A DNA stretch of 46,059 nucleotides from an uncultured Granulicella sp. (GCA_937871785.1 CALMON010000251.1:27170-73228), one strand, 5' to 3'; positions 1-9,118 are shown, numbered from the stretch's first letter. Notes: generated by a model from the sequence alone, not told the origin. Numbers and translations are program-made.

Positions 1-1162
1 GTGTATCCACCACGGCGCGAAGGTCCTGCAGGCGCGGATAGCGGCCGCCTAGAAAGTATGTCTGAATGCGCTTGTCTTCCAGCCGGTACAGCAGCACGGC
101 GCGGCACGGCAGGCCGTCACGGCCGGCGCGGCCAGCCTCCTGCGCGTAGGTTTCTAACGAATCGGGAAATTCAAAATGGTAGACGAAGCGGATATCCGGC
201 TTATCGATGCCGAGCCCAAACGCTTTGGTGGCGATCATAATCTTGTGGTCGCCACGCATGAACTCCTGCTGAACCTGCTCGCGCTCCCGCGCCTTCATCT
301 GGCCGTGGTAGTGGCCGGCCGAGATACCGTGGTCTTTCAACCAGTCGAACAGCTCATTAGCCGACTTGATGCTGGCGGTATAGATGATGCCGGTACCGTC
401 TTCACTGGCGATCAGCTCGCCGATGCGCGCCAGCTTGGCGTCAAGGCTCACCGTCGGATATACGGCGAGATGCAGGTTGGTGCGCTCGGAGCCGGTATTG
501 ACCACCACGGCGTTCTTCGCATGGAGCACGCTCAGGATTTCTTCGCTGACCTCGTGCGTAGCGGTAGCCGTTAACGCCAGCATCGGAGGGTTGCCGAGAG
601 CCCTGCGGGCGTCACCAAGATTCAGGTACGCGGGGCGAAAGTCGTGGCCCCACTGCGAAATGCAATGCGCCTCGTCGACAACGAACAGCGAAATGCCTCC
701 GGAGGCGATCAGTTCGTCAAGAAACTCGCGATTTTCGAGCCGCTCCGGTGTGACGTAAAGCAGTTGCGCGGTGTGGCCGTCGATGTGCGCCGCCGCATCG
801 TGCGCGGCGGAAGCCGAGAGGGTGGAGTCGATCTTGTCGACATGGATGCTGGCCCCGGCGGCTTTGTCCTGCTGGTCCTGCATAAGAGCGATAAGCGGGC
901 TGACGACCAGCACGGGACGCGGCAGAAACAGAGCCGGAAGCTGGTAGGTCAGCGACTTTCCCGCCCCGGTCGGCAGCAGGCCAAGCACGTCGCGGTTGCA
1001 GAAGACCGCTTCCAGGATTTCGCGCTGGCCGGGCCGCAGCTTCTTGACGCCGAAGCGGCGGCGCGCCTCGTGCAGAATGTCGGGCCAGGAAATATCTCCG
1101 GCGGGGGTGGGTGCGATGGCCTTGTGCGAAATGGTGTGACCTTGGGCGGCGGTACGGCTCAT
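1..1162 (-). CDS. recQ: ATP-dependent DNA helicase RecQ, 3' end beyond window
   Basis: Superfamily 2 3'-5' DNA helicase acting in recombination repair and stalled-fork processing. About 387 N-terminal residues are visible. The Walker A motif LLPTGAGKS lies near residues 62-70, the DEAH box in [17 protein letters not shown] starts at about residue 163, motif III reads LALTATAT, and motifs V-VI read [15 protein letters not shown] and [10 protein letters not shown]. These are textbook RecQ signatures in the correct order. The start ATG at 1162 is preceded by AGGAG about 11 bases upstream. The zinc-binding, winged-helix and any HRDC domains would lie beyond position 1, so full length cannot be judged. 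It is transcribed away from the AIM24 gene. Confidence 0.93.
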   Translation of the reverse strand, partial: MSRTAAQGHTISHKAIAPTPAGDISWPDILHEARRRFGVKKLRPGQREILEAVFCNRDVLGLLPTGAGKSLTYQLPALFLPRPVLVVSPLIALMQDQQDKAAGASIHVDKIDSTLSASAAHDAAAHIDGHTAQLLYVTPERLENREFLDELIASGGISLFVVDEAHCISQWGHDFRPAYLNLGDARRALGNPPMLALTATATHEVSEEILSVLHAKNAVVVNTGSERTNLHLAVYPTVSLDAKLARIGELIASEDGTGIIYTASIKSANELFDWLKDHGISAGHYHGQMKAREREQVQQEFMRGDHKIMIATKAFGLGIDKPDIRFVYHFEFPDSLETYAQEAGRAGRDGLPCRAVLLYRLEDKRIQTYFLGGRYPRLQDLRAVVDT

Positions 1163-1322
1163 GCGATCGTGAACTCCTGAACGAACCGTTGGATGCGGGC
1201 TCCGCGGCGGGTCAGGCGCAAGAGTTGTGCCGATTTTGATGAGACCGCAATGTGTTCTGCGGAACCTTTCTCGCCAAGGTGTCGTAGCATGTTGCCGAGA
1301 GAGTTGTTCGGAGGGCCGTACC

Positions 1323-2090
1323 ATGCAGTCGAGAATCGTCGGGACCACCATGCCTGTGCTGGAAGTGATGCTGCAGCCGGGCGAAGCGCTGATTTCAGAA
1401 GCCGGCGAACTGAGCTGGATGACGCAATCGATCGCCATGAACACGCACACGCAGATGAGCGGCGGCGGTGGCTTTTTTGGCGCGTTGAAGCGCGTGGCCG
1501 GCGGCGGCACGCTGTTTATGACCGAGTACACCGCGCAGGGCTACGCAGGCGAGGTCGCCTTCGCCACCAAGGTGCCCGGGCATATTCTGCCAGTCGAAAT
1601 TGGTCCCGGACACGAGTACATGATTCATCGCCACGGCTTCCTGTGCGCGACGCCGCAGGTAAACCTGAGCGTCGGCTTTCAGCAATCGCTGGGTGCGGGC
1701 ATCTTTGGCGGCGACGGCTTTCTGTTGCAAAAGGTAAACGGCTACGGCACCTGCTGGCTGGAGCTGAGCGGCGAGGTCGTCATCCGCGACCTGCAGCCGG
1801 GCGAAACGCTGCGCGTGCATCCTGGCCACGTCGGCGCGTTTACAGGCAGCATGAGTTTTCAGATCACCACCGTGCCGGGCATCAAAAACATGATCTTCGG
1901 TGGCGACGGCCTGTTTCTCGCCGCGCTCACCGGGCCGGGCCGCGTGTGGCTGCAAACGCTGCCGCTCGCCAACCTGGCGCACCAGTTGCAGCGCTATCTG
2001 CCGGGGCGCAGCGAAAGCCGCGGACGCGACCTGAGCACAGCGGGGATCGTCGGCGGGATTGTGGGCTCTATGTTCGACAACGACCGGTAG
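1323..2090 (+). CDS. AIM24 family protein (TIGR00266 type)
   Basis: 255-residue protein of the AIM24/TIGR00266 family, a beta-rich fold whose biochemical role in bacteria is not settled. Family hallmarks are the early EAGELSWMT segment, the glycine-rich run [17 protein letters not shown], the phrase LFMTEYTA, and the later [12 protein letters not shown] and [20 protein letters not shown] segments. The ATG at 1323 was chosen over an upstream in-frame start because GGAGGG at 1310-1315 sits seven bases before it and because the conserved region begins right after it. There is no signal peptide, so it is probably cytosolic. It stands alone between divergent recQ and the downstream hydrolase. Confidence 0.85.
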   Translation: MQSRIVGTTMPVLEVMLQPGEALISEAGELSWMTQSIAMNTHTQMSGGGGFFGALKRVAGGGTLFMTEYTAQGYAGEVAFATKVPGHILPVEIGPGHEYMIHRHGFLCATPQVNLSVGFQQSLGAGIFGGDGFLLQKVNGYGTCWLELSGEVVIRDLQPGETLRVHPGHVGAFTGSMSFQITTVPGIKNMIFGGDGLFLAALTGPGRVWLQTLPLANLAHQLQRYLPGRSESRGRDLSTAGIVGGIVGSMFDNDR

Positions 2091-2222
2091 GGAGGTGCTC
2101 AGGGATCAAGGGGTGAAGGGGACAAGGAATGAAGGATACGGGGCGACGAAGCGTCGTCATGCACTTCCCTCTGGCTTGCCTCAGCTGCTTGTTCCGTTCG
2201 AGCCCTTGTCCCCCGTTTCCTG

Positions 2223-2228
2223 TACACT
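2223..2228 (+). promoter_or_regulatory. Candidate -10 element, possibly leaderless start of hydrolase gene
   Basis: TACACT lies seven bases before the ATG at 2236, with no Shine-Dalgarno sequence between. Transcription would begin at or next to the start codon. No clear -35 was seen, so this rests on spacing alone. Similar arrangements occur at 9122-9127 and 19986-19991. Confidence 0.3.
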
Positions 2229-2235
2229 CAGCGGC

Positions 2236-3255
2236 ATGAGATTGATGACGGTAACGGCGATAGCGGCGGCACTGTGTGTTTCAGCGGCGGGAGCCCAGGA
2301 GTGGGCGAAGGCGAACCTCGCCAAGAGCCCGCGGCATGGCGAGTACGTGACGATTACTGAAGCCAGTGGGCGCAAGCTGCAGGCGTGGGTCGTCTATCCC
2401 GAGGTCAAGGGCAAAGCTCCCGTCGTGGTGATGATCCACGAAATCTTCGGGCAAACCGACTGGGCCCGTGAGATGGCCGACGAAGTTGCCGGGGCCGGGT
2501 ACATCGTGGTGGAACCCGATTTGCTGAGCGGCTTTGGGCCGCCGCCTCCGGCTTCGGCGGCCATGCAGGCGCCAGCGGGCCTGGGGTCGGAGCCCTGGAA
2601 GATCGCCGGCATCGGCTGCGACCCCGCGGCGTGCGCCCCGGGGCAAGTTCCCGTATTGCAGCGCGTTGCGTTGGAGCGCCAGCAGGCCGGGCAACCGCCC
2701 ATGGACCACGATCACATGCAGATGGCCGGCGGCGCCGGCGCGGCGTTTGTCCCGGCCATGCCGGGTGGCACCGCAGCGTTTCCGGACCAGGCATCCGCTG
2801 TCAAGGCGGTTTCCGGGCTCGATGCAACGCTCGTCAACACCGATCTCGACGCGGCGGCGGACTACGGCAAAAAGCTGCCCTCCGCGAACGGCAAGCTGTT
2901 CGTTGGCGGTTTCTGCTGGGGCGGCGGCAAGAGCTTTCTGTTCGCCACGCATAGGCACGACCTGAGCGGCGCGATGGTTTTCTACGGCCCTCCCCCGCCG
3001 GTGGAGGCTATGAAGAGCATCAACGCGCCGGTGTACGGCTTCTATGCCGGCAATGACGCACGCATCACCGCGACGGTACCCGACACGACCACGCAGATGA
3101 AGGAGGCCGGCAAGAAATATGAGCCCGTCACCTACGACGGCGCGGGCCACGGCTTTATGCGCGCCGGCGAAGCTCCGGACGCTTCGGCCGCCAACGCTGC
3201 GGCACGGGCAGCGGGCTTTCGGCGGTTCATTGACGAGCTGGGCGGCGTTCGCTAG
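2236..3255 (+). CDS. Secreted dienelactone hydrolase family protein
   Basis: 339-residue alpha/beta hydrolase of the dienelactone hydrolase family. A cleavable signal peptide (MRLMTVTAIAAALCVSAAGAQ) points to export. Substrate is unknown. The catalytic triad is visible: Cys227 in GGFCWGGGKS, Asp274 in AGNDARIT and His305 in GAGHGF. The early HEIFGQ segment forms the usual oxyanion region. Length is well above the roughly 240 residues of a plain enzyme because about 100 residues are inserted between residues 97 and 200, rich in Pro, Ala, Gly and Met and containing MDHDHMQM near 156-163. The start at ATG 2236 opens the signal peptide. A longer reading from 2059 would precede the signal peptide with unrelated sequence. 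A strong terminator follows. Confidence 0.82.
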   Translation: MRLMTVTAIAAALCVSAAGAQEWAKANLAKSPRHGEYVTITEASGRKLQAWVVYPEVKGKAPVVVMIHEIFGQTDWAREMADEVAGAGYIVVEPDLLSGFGPPPPASAAMQAPAGLGSEPWKIAGIGCDPAACAPGQVPVLQRVALERQQAGQPPMDHDHMQMAGGAGAAFVPAMPGGTAAFPDQASAVKAVSGLDATLVNTDLDAAADYGKKLPSANGKLFVGGFCWGGGKSFLFATHRHDLSGAMVFYGPPPPVEAMKSINAPVYGFYAGNDARITATVPDTTTQMKEAGKKYEPVTYDGAGHGFMRAGEAPDASAANAAARAAGFRRFIDELGGVR

Positions 3256-3289
3256 GTCGTTAGCCCCAAGGCGGTGTATACGCAGCAGA

Positions 3290-3319
3290 AAGCCCCGGCA
3301 AACGCCGGGGCTTCCCTTT
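3290..3319 (+). terminator. Rho-independent terminator between hydrolase and rtcB
   Basis: Perfect 10-bp stem AAGCCCCGGC / GCCGGGGCTT (3290-3299 with 3304-3313), loop AAAC, followed by a pyrimidine tract with four and then three T. It lies between convergent genes and may work in both directions, but the T tract is better on the plus strand. Confidence 0.88.
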
Positions 3320-3325
3320 TCTTTG

Positions 3326-4540
3326 TCAATCCTTGTAGGGATCGAACTCATTCGCTCCCGCCATTGCTACGCCAACCGGCGTGAGCGTATGCAGGGTTCG
3401 GATGGTATCGCCCTGCGCCGCGAGCACTTCAGGCAGGCGCTTGTAGCAGTGGGGCGACTCGTCCAGCCCGCCCCCGCGCAGCACCACGTTCGAGCGCTCG
3501 ATCCAGTCGGACATCATCTCCGCCTTGACCAGGCCTTCGCGCTTCATGGCTCCGGTCTTGCGATCAAACACGCCCGCAGCCTGTTTACGGCCCATCACGC
3601 GGCCCGCACCGTGCACCGTCGAACAGAGCGAAGCCGCCTGCGCTTCGGCAGTCGCACGTCCCTTGGCAGTGCCGAGATCCGGTGCTACGCCTTCCAGGAT
3701 TACCGACTGCTCGCCCATTGTGCCGCCGACAAAGCCGCGCTGGCCCGGAAACGCCGGCGTCGCACCCTTGCGGCAGACCCACAGCTTGCGCCCATCGTGC
3801 TCTTCCAGCCATGCGAAATTGTGGTGGTTGTGCACTTCTTCTTCCACGGCTGCCCCGAGCAATCGGGCGACTCTCGCACACACCCAGTCACGCCCGGCGT
3901 ACGCGTACACCCCACCAAGCTGCATGGCGGCGATGTACTGTGCGCCGAGATCGGATGCGACATCGAAGTACACCGGATCGACCATCATGCCGTCCTTCGC
4001 GCCCGCCGCCTTCAGGAACCACGTTGCCATGCCGTGCCCGAGACCGCGTGAGCCGAAGTGCACGCCTATCCACACGCGGTCCTGCTCGTCGGTGAAGAGA
4101 TCGACGTAGTGGTTGCCAGAGCCGATGGTGCCGAGTTGCGCGTTGGCCTTGTGACGCAGCGGCTTGGCAGCTTCGGTCAGCCAGCCTTCGTGCTCGTCTG
4201 TAACGAACGGCGCGTCGGAGTTGTTCTCGCGGTTCTTGCGGCCGACTCCGAAGCTGAGGGTGCCCGCGATGTCATCCATGATGCGGTGGATGTTCGCGCG
4301 CAGCTCGGGGCCCGTCATGTCGAGCCGCACGGCCTTGTTGCCGCAGGCGATATCGAAGCCGACGGCCGTGGGCGAGATGCGGTTCTCGGTCGCGATCACA
4401 CCGCCGATCGGCACGCCATAGCCGAGGTGGCCGTCGGCCATCAGGGCAAAGTGGTCGGCCGTCTGCGCGCAAACGCGGGCCTGCTCGAGCGTGTTGGCCT
4501 CGTGCTCTCCGAACACGGGAATGTTGTCGATGTATAGCAT
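3326..4540 (-). CDS. rtcB: RtcB-family RNA ligase
   Basis: 404-residue protein of the RtcB family, Mn/GTP-dependent RNA ligases that join 2',3'-cyclic phosphate or 3'-phosphate ends to 5'-OH ends in RNA repair. Metal and guanylate sites are visible: GFDIACGNKAVRLDM, GTIGSGNHYVDL, HFGSRGLGHGM, the double-His segment HNHHNFAW, and STVHGAGRVMGRK with His310 as the expected guanylylated histidine. The carboxy end carries ESPHCYKRLPEVL followed by LTPVGVAM. The ATG at 4540 is preferred over an upstream reading because AAGGA lies about nine bases before it and family homology begins there. No rtcA, archease or RtcR regulator is adjacent, so it is a stand-alone copy. Confidence 0.88.
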   Translation of the reverse strand: MLYIDNIPVFGEHEANTLEQARVCAQTADHFALMADGHLGYGVPIGGVIATENRISPTAVGFDIACGNKAVRLDMTGPELRANIHRIMDDIAGTLSFGVGRKNRENNSDAPFVTDEHEGWLTEAAKPLRHKANAQLGTIGSGNHYVDLFTDEQDRVWIGVHFGSRGLGHGMATWFLKAAGAKDGMMVDPVYFDVASDLGAQYIAAMQLGGVYAYAGRDWVCARVARLLGAAVEEEVHNHHNFAWLEEHDGRKLWVCRKGATPAFPGQRGFVGGTMGEQSVILEGVAPDLGTAKGRATAEAQAASLCSTVHGAGRVMGRKQAAGVFDRKTGAMKREGLVKAEMMSDWIERSNVVLRGGGLDESPHCYKRLPEVLAAQGDTIRTLHTLTPVGVAMAGANEFDPYKD

Positions 4541-4708
4541 GGTGTTGATTCCTTTCTGGCTCCGTAAGGGCGACCAAGGTTGAGTGGGCCCTCGCGCGCT
4601 CATCGCTTGAGGGGCAAGAGGAAGAGCCGTCGCTGTCGCAGCGGCTGGGCAGTGCGGAGGCTCGGCAGGCCTGTGCCTACGAAGGTTCTTCGTGAGAATG
4701 TGGTTGAC
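4541..4708. other. Intergenic spacer without identified features
   Basis: 168 bases between rtcB and the next minus-strand gene. No convincing promoter, hairpin or small gene was recognised. Confidence 0.5.
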
Positions 4709-5293
4709 CTAGAATGAGACGCGGGAGCCGTTCTGGTTCAGGTCGGGATCGAAGCCAATCTCGCGGAGGCCCTTCGGACCCATCAGGTAGAAGCGCCTTC
4801 CGCACGGCTTGCTGGCCGGGCAGCCTTCAACGACGAGCAGCCGGCTCGTCAGCGTGTAGTCCAGCTCCCACTCAAAACACGACCAGTCAGGCTGGTCGGA
4901 CTCCGTCGCGCCGTAGTGGTAGCCGACATCAAAATAGGGCGGATCGTAGACGCGGCCGGTCTTCTGGTCGACGACGACGAAACCCACGCAGCCGGTGCCG
5001 CAGCCCCAGTAGGCCACGGCGTAGTACCCGGCAAAGTCGGGCTTGTCGGCCAAAGCGCGGCGAACCGTAGTGCGATACAGCCGGTCCATACGGGTGGCGA
5101 TCAGGGCATGACGTGCTTTGCGGAACGGAGCTGCTACAGCCGGATAGGCGTCCCGGCTCGGAAAGCGGACGCCGCGCACCTTCGACAGGCAAACGTCCGG
5201 CGGAGCAAAGACGGCCTGCTGACTTCGACCGACCGGAAGCATCAGCATTAGCGCAGGGAGGACAGCACTCGCGATCTTTCCAGAAATTGTCAT
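4709..5293 (-). CDS. Secreted protein of unknown function with six cysteines
   Basis: 194 residues. An N-terminal signal peptide spans roughly residues 1-25. I do not recognise a characterised family. The most distinctive stretch is PDFAGYYAVAYWGCGTGC (about 85-102), a pattern I associate with conserved hypothetical exported proteins. Cysteines occur at 35, 98, 102, 139, 158 and 164, an even number that suits disulfides in the periplasm. A beta-strand-like segment VGFVVVDQKTGRVYDPP follows the CxxxC pair and resembles a small beta sandwich, but that is only an impression. It reads in the same direction as rtcB with a 168-base gap, so a shared transcript is possible but not shown. Confidence 0.7.
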   Translation of the reverse strand: MTISGKIASAVLPALMLMLPVGRSQQAVFAPPDVCLSKVRGVRFPSRDAYPAVAAPFRKARHALIATRMDRLYRTTVRRALADKPDFAGYYAVAYWGCGTGCVGFVVVDQKTGRVYDPPYFDVGYHYGATESDQPDWSCFEWELDYTLTSRLLVVEGCPASKPCGRRFYLMGPKGLREIGFDPDLNQNGSRVSF

Positions 5294-5381
5294 CGAAGCA
5301 CCTCACCATTCCGTCATGCGGTCTTTAGACGACCCACAGCGGGCATAACAGCCAACCTCTGGCTTTCCGCAAGGACAAGCG

Positions 5382-5417
5382 AAAAAGCAAAAAGCCCAGG
5401 CTGGTGGGCCTGGGCTT
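5382..5417 (-). terminator. Rho-independent terminator of tsf
   Basis: On the minus strand, stem AAGCCCAGG / CCTGGGCTT (5417-5409 with 5400-5392) with an 8-base loop is followed by TTTGCTTTTTC. It lies about 30 bases downstream of the tsf stop codon. Confidence 0.9.
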
Positions 5418-5445
5418 GGGTGCTGAGCGGAAAAAGCTCAGAAGC

Positions 5446-6111
<666 letters not shown>

Positions 6112-6186
6112 AACGGTAGTTCCCTTCTGGCTCGCAGCACGCGAGGGTGCGCGGCGGGTGGTGCGGTGATGCAGAACTTGGTTTGC

Positions 6187-6424
6187 TTAGCGGGCAGTGC
6201 GCTCTCCGAGTCGAGCGAGTCGTATATCGAGCTCTCCGTGGATGCGGACCATCGTTTTAGTGCCTGTTTCGATGACTGACATTCTCGCATCCAAGTGGGC
6301 TTCGGGGGCGATCATGCGATTCTCGAGAGCAGTAAACCTGAGATTGATCTGACTCAAGACATGATCCCGATAAGTACCGTGAACGTCGGGACACCGATGG
6401 CAAAGTAAGCTGAGTATCGTTCAC
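6187..6424 (-). pseudogene. Frameshifted small membrane-anchor/coiled-coil protein gene
   Basis: Three reading frames join to give one recognisable small protein. A GTG start at 6424 follows AGGAGG four bases upstream. The next frame reads AYFAIGVPTFTVLIGIMS, a typical N-terminal hydrophobic anchor. A third frame continues with INLRFTALENRMIAP, then LDARMSVIETGT and HGELDIRLARLGERT, ending at TAA 6187-6189, with the heptad-like character of a short coiled coil. This resembles a family of about 70-90-residue anchor-plus-coiled-coil hypotheticals common in Acidobacteriota (from memory). No single frame encodes it: one shift falls between the start and the anchor and another after the anchor. 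It is inserted between rpsB and tsf. Confidence 0.6.
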
Positions 6425-6448
6425 GATGCCTCCTTTGTCTCCGCGATC

Positions 6449-6454
6449 ATTATA
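6449..6454 (-). promoter_or_regulatory. Consensus -10 hexamer upstream of tsf region
   Basis: The minus strand reads TATAAT directly after the rpsB terminator T-run. No good -35 was found, because that position falls in the terminator stem. If active it would transcribe the broken small gene and tsf. Confidence 0.35.
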
Positions 6455-6455
6455 C

Positions 6456-6479
6456 AAAAGCGCGAGCCGAAGCCCGCGC
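6456..6479 (-). terminator. Rho-independent terminator of rpsB
   Basis: On the minus strand GCGCGGGC-TTCG-GCTCGCGC forms an 8-bp stem with one G-T pair and a UUCG tetraloop, followed by TTTTG. It lies just past the rpsB stop codon and implies that tsf is mostly transcribed separately. Confidence 0.82.
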
Positions 6480-6501
6480 CTTTGCTGGGAGCGATAACAG
6501 C

Positions 6502-7446
6502 TTAGGCGGAGACGACTTCCTCGAGCGCGTTCGGCGTGGGCTCGGCTTCGAGTTCGGCCGAAACCGGGGCCTTGCGGATACCGCCGCCGAGAGCTGCGGC
6601 AAGATCGATATTGTCATCGTCGGTCGCGTCCTCGGTCGAAGCCTCGGCTACACCGGCCGACTCGTGCACCTCGGCGAGCGCCTCGTCGTCCTCACCGAGC
6701 ATGTGCGAGTCGGTCGCCATCGGGCGAACCTCGTCGTACTCGTTCGAGAAGGCCTTCTCGGAAATCATCTGGCCGCCTTCGTAGGCAGAGTCGGCAATTT
6801 TCGTCGTGAACAGGCGGATGGCGCGGAGAGCGTCATCGTTGCCGGGAATCACATAGTCGACGACCGTCGGATCGCAGTTGGTGTCGACGACAGCGACGAC
6901 CGGGATGCCGAGCTTGCGGGCTTCCGACACGGCGATGGCTTCGTTGTTCGAATCGATAACGAAGATTGCGTCCGGCAGACGCTTCATGGCCTTGATGCCG
7001 GAGAGTGAGGTGGAAAGCGCTTTGCGCTCGCGCTCGAGCTTGATGACTTCTTTCTTCGTCAGCAGCTCATAGCGGCCGTCGGTCGACATGTCTTCGAGCT
7101 CGGTCAAACGCTTCACCGACTTTTGCACCGTCACCCAGTTGGTCAGCAAGCCACCCAGCCAGCGGCTGTTGATGTAGGGCATACCGGCGCGCGTGGCTTC
7201 TTCGGCCACGGCATCCTGCGCCTGGCGCTTGGTGCCGACAAACAGGATCAGCTTGCCGGTCGAGGTGAGATCGGTGACGAACTTCGACGCTTCCTTAAAC
7301 ATCTTCAGCGTCTTTTGGAGATCAATGATGTAAATGCCGTTGCGCTCGCCAAAGATGTATTCCTTCATCTTGGGGTTCCAGCGCTTGGTCTGGTGGCCGA
7401 AGTGAACACCGGCTTCGAGCAGTTCTTTCATCGTAATGCTGGCCAT
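6502..7446 (-). CDS. rpsB: 30S ribosomal protein S2 with acidic C-terminal extension
   Basis: 314-residue S2, a late-assembling small-subunit protein. The start ATG at 7446 has AGGAG upstream and begins [19 protein letters not shown]. The core continues with [20 protein letters not shown] and the family signature [14 protein letters not shown] near residue 195. Past about residue 245 the chain continues for about 70 residues rich in Asp, Glu and Ala, absent from the 241-residue E. coli protein. An upstream in-frame GTG at 7527 would add 27 residues outside homology and was rejected. The gene follows rpsI on the same strand, separated by a long hairpin-forming repeat. Confidence 0.97.
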   Translation of the reverse strand: MASITMKELLEAGVHFGHQTKRWNPKMKEYIFGERNGIYIIDLQKTLKMFKEASKFVTDLTSTGKLILFVGTKRQAQDAVAEEATRAGMPYINSRWLGGLLTNWVTVQKSVKRLTELEDMSTDGRYELLTKKEVIKLERERKALSTSLSGIKAMKRLPDAIFVIDSNNEAIAVSEARKLGIPVVAVVDTNCDPTVVDYVIPGNDDALRAIRLFTTKIADSAYEGGQMISEKAFSNEYDEVRPMATDSHMLGEDDEALAEVHESAGVAEASTEDATDDDNIDLAAALGGGIRKAPVSAELEAEPTPNALEEVVSA

Positions 7447-7590
7447 GGTTGGCTCCTGTTTATAGACCGCGCCGGAAGGCTCTGATGGGCCGGGTTCCGC
7501 CGGTCTGGATTGATCCCTTGCGTTCAAGCGTGGGAGATTTGGTTCCTGTCCTGGGCGTTCGTGGTGATCCCGGGGTTGGTGCGAGTTGTC

Positions 7591-7654
7591 AGTTGTCAGC
7601 AGGGAGTGATCTGTTTGAGCGGACGCTCAGAACCGATCACTCCAACTGACAACT
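7591..7654. repeat. Long imperfect inverted repeat between rpsI and rpsB
   Basis: The arm at 7591-7611 (AGTTGTCAG...GAGTGATC) pairs with 7635-7654 (GATCACTC...CTGACAACT) with one bulge, and an inner pair TGAGC/GCTCA (7616-7620 with 7625-7629) closes it. The direct unit GTTGTCA is also tandemly repeated at 7585-7597. No T-run follows on either strand, so it is not a standard terminator. It could be a REP-like mobile repeat or an mRNA-end stabiliser for rpsI. Confidence 0.7.
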
Positions 7655-7662
7655 GTCTATTC

Positions 7663-8058
7663 CTAGCGCTTGGAGAACTGGAAGCGAGCGCGTGCGCCCT
7701 TCTGTCCGTACTTCTTGCGTTCCTTGCCGCGCGAATCGCGCGTGACCATGCCGCCGGCCTTGAGGGCCTTGCGCAGCTCGGCGTTGAATTCCATCAGCGC
7801 GCGGGCGATGCCGAGCTTGACGGCATCGGCCTGCCCGTTGACGCCGCCACCCTTGACGGTGGAAAGGATGTCGAAGGTTTCATTGATGTCGGCGATGCCG
7901 AGCGGCATTTTCGCGGCGACGCGCTGCGCGGGAGTCACGAAGTACACTTCAAACTCTTTGCCGTTGACGGTGAACTTGCCCGAACCGGGCCGCAGAAACA
8001 CGCGCGCGATCGCGCTCTTGCGCCGGCCGGTGCCGTAGTACTGAATCAGATCTGCCAT
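7663..8058 (-). CDS. rpsI: 30S ribosomal protein S9
   Basis: 131-residue S9. It begins [25 protein letters not shown], carries the central [20 protein letters not shown] segment and ends in the invariant basic tail [17 protein letters not shown] that reaches the P-site tRNA. Length matches the family (about 130). It follows rplM on the minus strand after about 120 bases that contain an interspersed repeat, and is probably co-transcribed with it from the promoter at 8990-9018. Confidence 0.98.
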   Translation of the reverse strand: MADLIQYYGTGRRKSAIARVFLRPGSGKFTVNGKEFEVYFVTPAQRVAAKMPLGIADINETFDILSTVKGGGVNGQADAVKLGIARALMEFNAELRKALKAGGMVTRDSRGKERKKYGQKGARARFQFSKR

Positions 8059-8119
8059 TTGTAAAATCCTCTTGGTGCCGGGGTTTGGCCCCTCAAACGT
8101 CTGTGCCGCTGGAGAAAAG

Positions 8120-8149
8120 CAGGACCTTCGCTTCGCTCAGGATGACAAG
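8120..8149. repeat. Interspersed CHPERSEG-type intergenic repeat
   Basis: The minus strand reads CTTGTCATCCTGAGCG followed by AAGCGAAGG and TCCTGC. This is the sequence that yields [11 protein letters not shown] in spurious translations across many genomes, including Acidobacteriota. Related, more diverged copies lie at 11633-11667 and 27560-27592. All three are intergenic. Confidence 0.7.
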
Positions 8150-8178
8150 CCATACATGCGTCGCATGCGCGCTTGGAG

Positions 8179-8682
8179 CTAGGCTGCCTGCTTCGGGTGC
8201 TCCTGCTTAGCGCGCTCGAGCCGCATGGGCTTGCCGGTGCGGTGCATTTCCAAAGCTTCCGGCTGCTGAGCGTGGTGCGGGTGCTCGGCACCTTTGTACA
8301 CTTTCAGCTTGGTCGCCATCTGGCGGCCCATCTTCGACTTCGGCAACATACCCTTGATGGACTGCTCCAGAATCGCTTCCGGGCGGCGGGCAAGCAGCTT
8401 TACATAGCTTTCTTCACGCAGTCCGCCGGGAAAACCGGTGTAGCGGCGATACAGCTTTTGTGAGCCCTTCATACCGGTGAGGATGATTTTTTCGGCATTG
8501 ATGACCACAACGTGGTCGCCCATATCGATATAGGGCGTGTAGAGCGGGCTGGTTTTGCCGGCCAAGATGCTGGCGGCGTGCGACGAAAGGCGGCCCAGGG
8601 TCTGGCCGGCGGCGTCGATCACATACCATTTCCGCTGAATGTTCTTCCCGCTGGGGATGGTGGTGGTCTGATTCAGATTCAC
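8179..8682 (-). CDS. rplM: 50S ribosomal protein L13
   Basis: 167-residue L13, an early-assembling large-subunit protein. The core runs from [20 protein letters not shown] through [29 protein letters not shown] and [19 protein letters not shown] to the conserved [12 protein letters not shown]. The GTG at 8682 is chosen as start because AGGAG lies seven bases upstream, whereas the open frame continues to 9045 through unrelated sequence. Length exceeds the usual 142-150 because of a short N-terminal lead and a Lys/Glu/Ala tail. It is the first gene of the ribosomal block, with a leader of about 300 bases. Confidence 0.97.
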   Translation of the reverse strand: MNLNQTTTIPSGKNIQRKWYVIDAAGQTLGRLSSHAASILAGKTSPLYTPYIDMGDHVVVINAEKIILTGMKGSQKLYRRYTGFPGGLREESYVKLLARRPEAILEQSIKGMLPKSKMGRQMATKLKVYKGAEHPHHAQQPEALEMHRTGKPMRLERAKQEHPKQAA

Positions 8683-8983
8683 GTGCGTACTCCTTACGTC
8701 TGCCGTCTTCGTGTCACTGTGCCCGGCTTGGTGCTCGAAGAACTTGGTGGGCTGCGGTTGGGCGACGGAAGCCGCCGGCGAAAAGCCGGTCAGGCGAAAG
8801 CCGCGTTGCTGAAAAGGCGCACAGAACCTGAAGCGGGATTTCCGCAGCGAGGCTTTGGAGTGGGTGCTTTCGTCAGGAGCGGGAGGTGCGGCTTCCCTGC
8901 CCAGGGCGGGTGGACTCACCACGAGGTCCGAGCTGGCCAAACCGCAGAAGAAGACACGGGCAAGCGAGCGCAGGACTGCGCGA
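8683..8983 (-). other. Long 5' leader of the rplM-rpsI transcript
   Basis: If transcription starts from the promoter at 8990-9018, about 300 untranslated bases precede rplM. The region can fold locally, for example CCGGC-TTTTC-GCCGG near 8777-8791. Autoregulatory leaders for L13 are known in other phyla, but I cannot match this one to a described structure. Confidence 0.35.
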
Positions 8984-8989
8984 GTCTGT

Positions 8990-9018
8990 AGGATACCTGC
9001 GGCGGAGCCCAGCGTCAA
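8990..9018 (-). promoter_or_regulatory. Sigma-70-type promoter for rplM-rpsI
   Basis: On the minus strand TTGACG (9018-9013), a 17-base spacer and TATCCT (8995-8990). Near-consensus -35 with ideal spacing, pointing at rplM. Confidence 0.6.
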
Positions 9019-9118
9019 CGATTTTGCTGCCGAAGCAGCAGACACGCGTTCGCCGGGGCTGCCGAGCAGCGCGGATGTTACCGAGAAAGGCCGCTGCGGC
9101 AGAGGTGCCGTGCTGTGT

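Noticed and set aside
2118-2213. Inverted pair GGGGACAAGG / CCTTGTCCCC upstream of the hydrolase
   Set aside because: Arms are 76 bases apart in low-complexity G/A-rich sequence. Likely chance or a decayed repeat.
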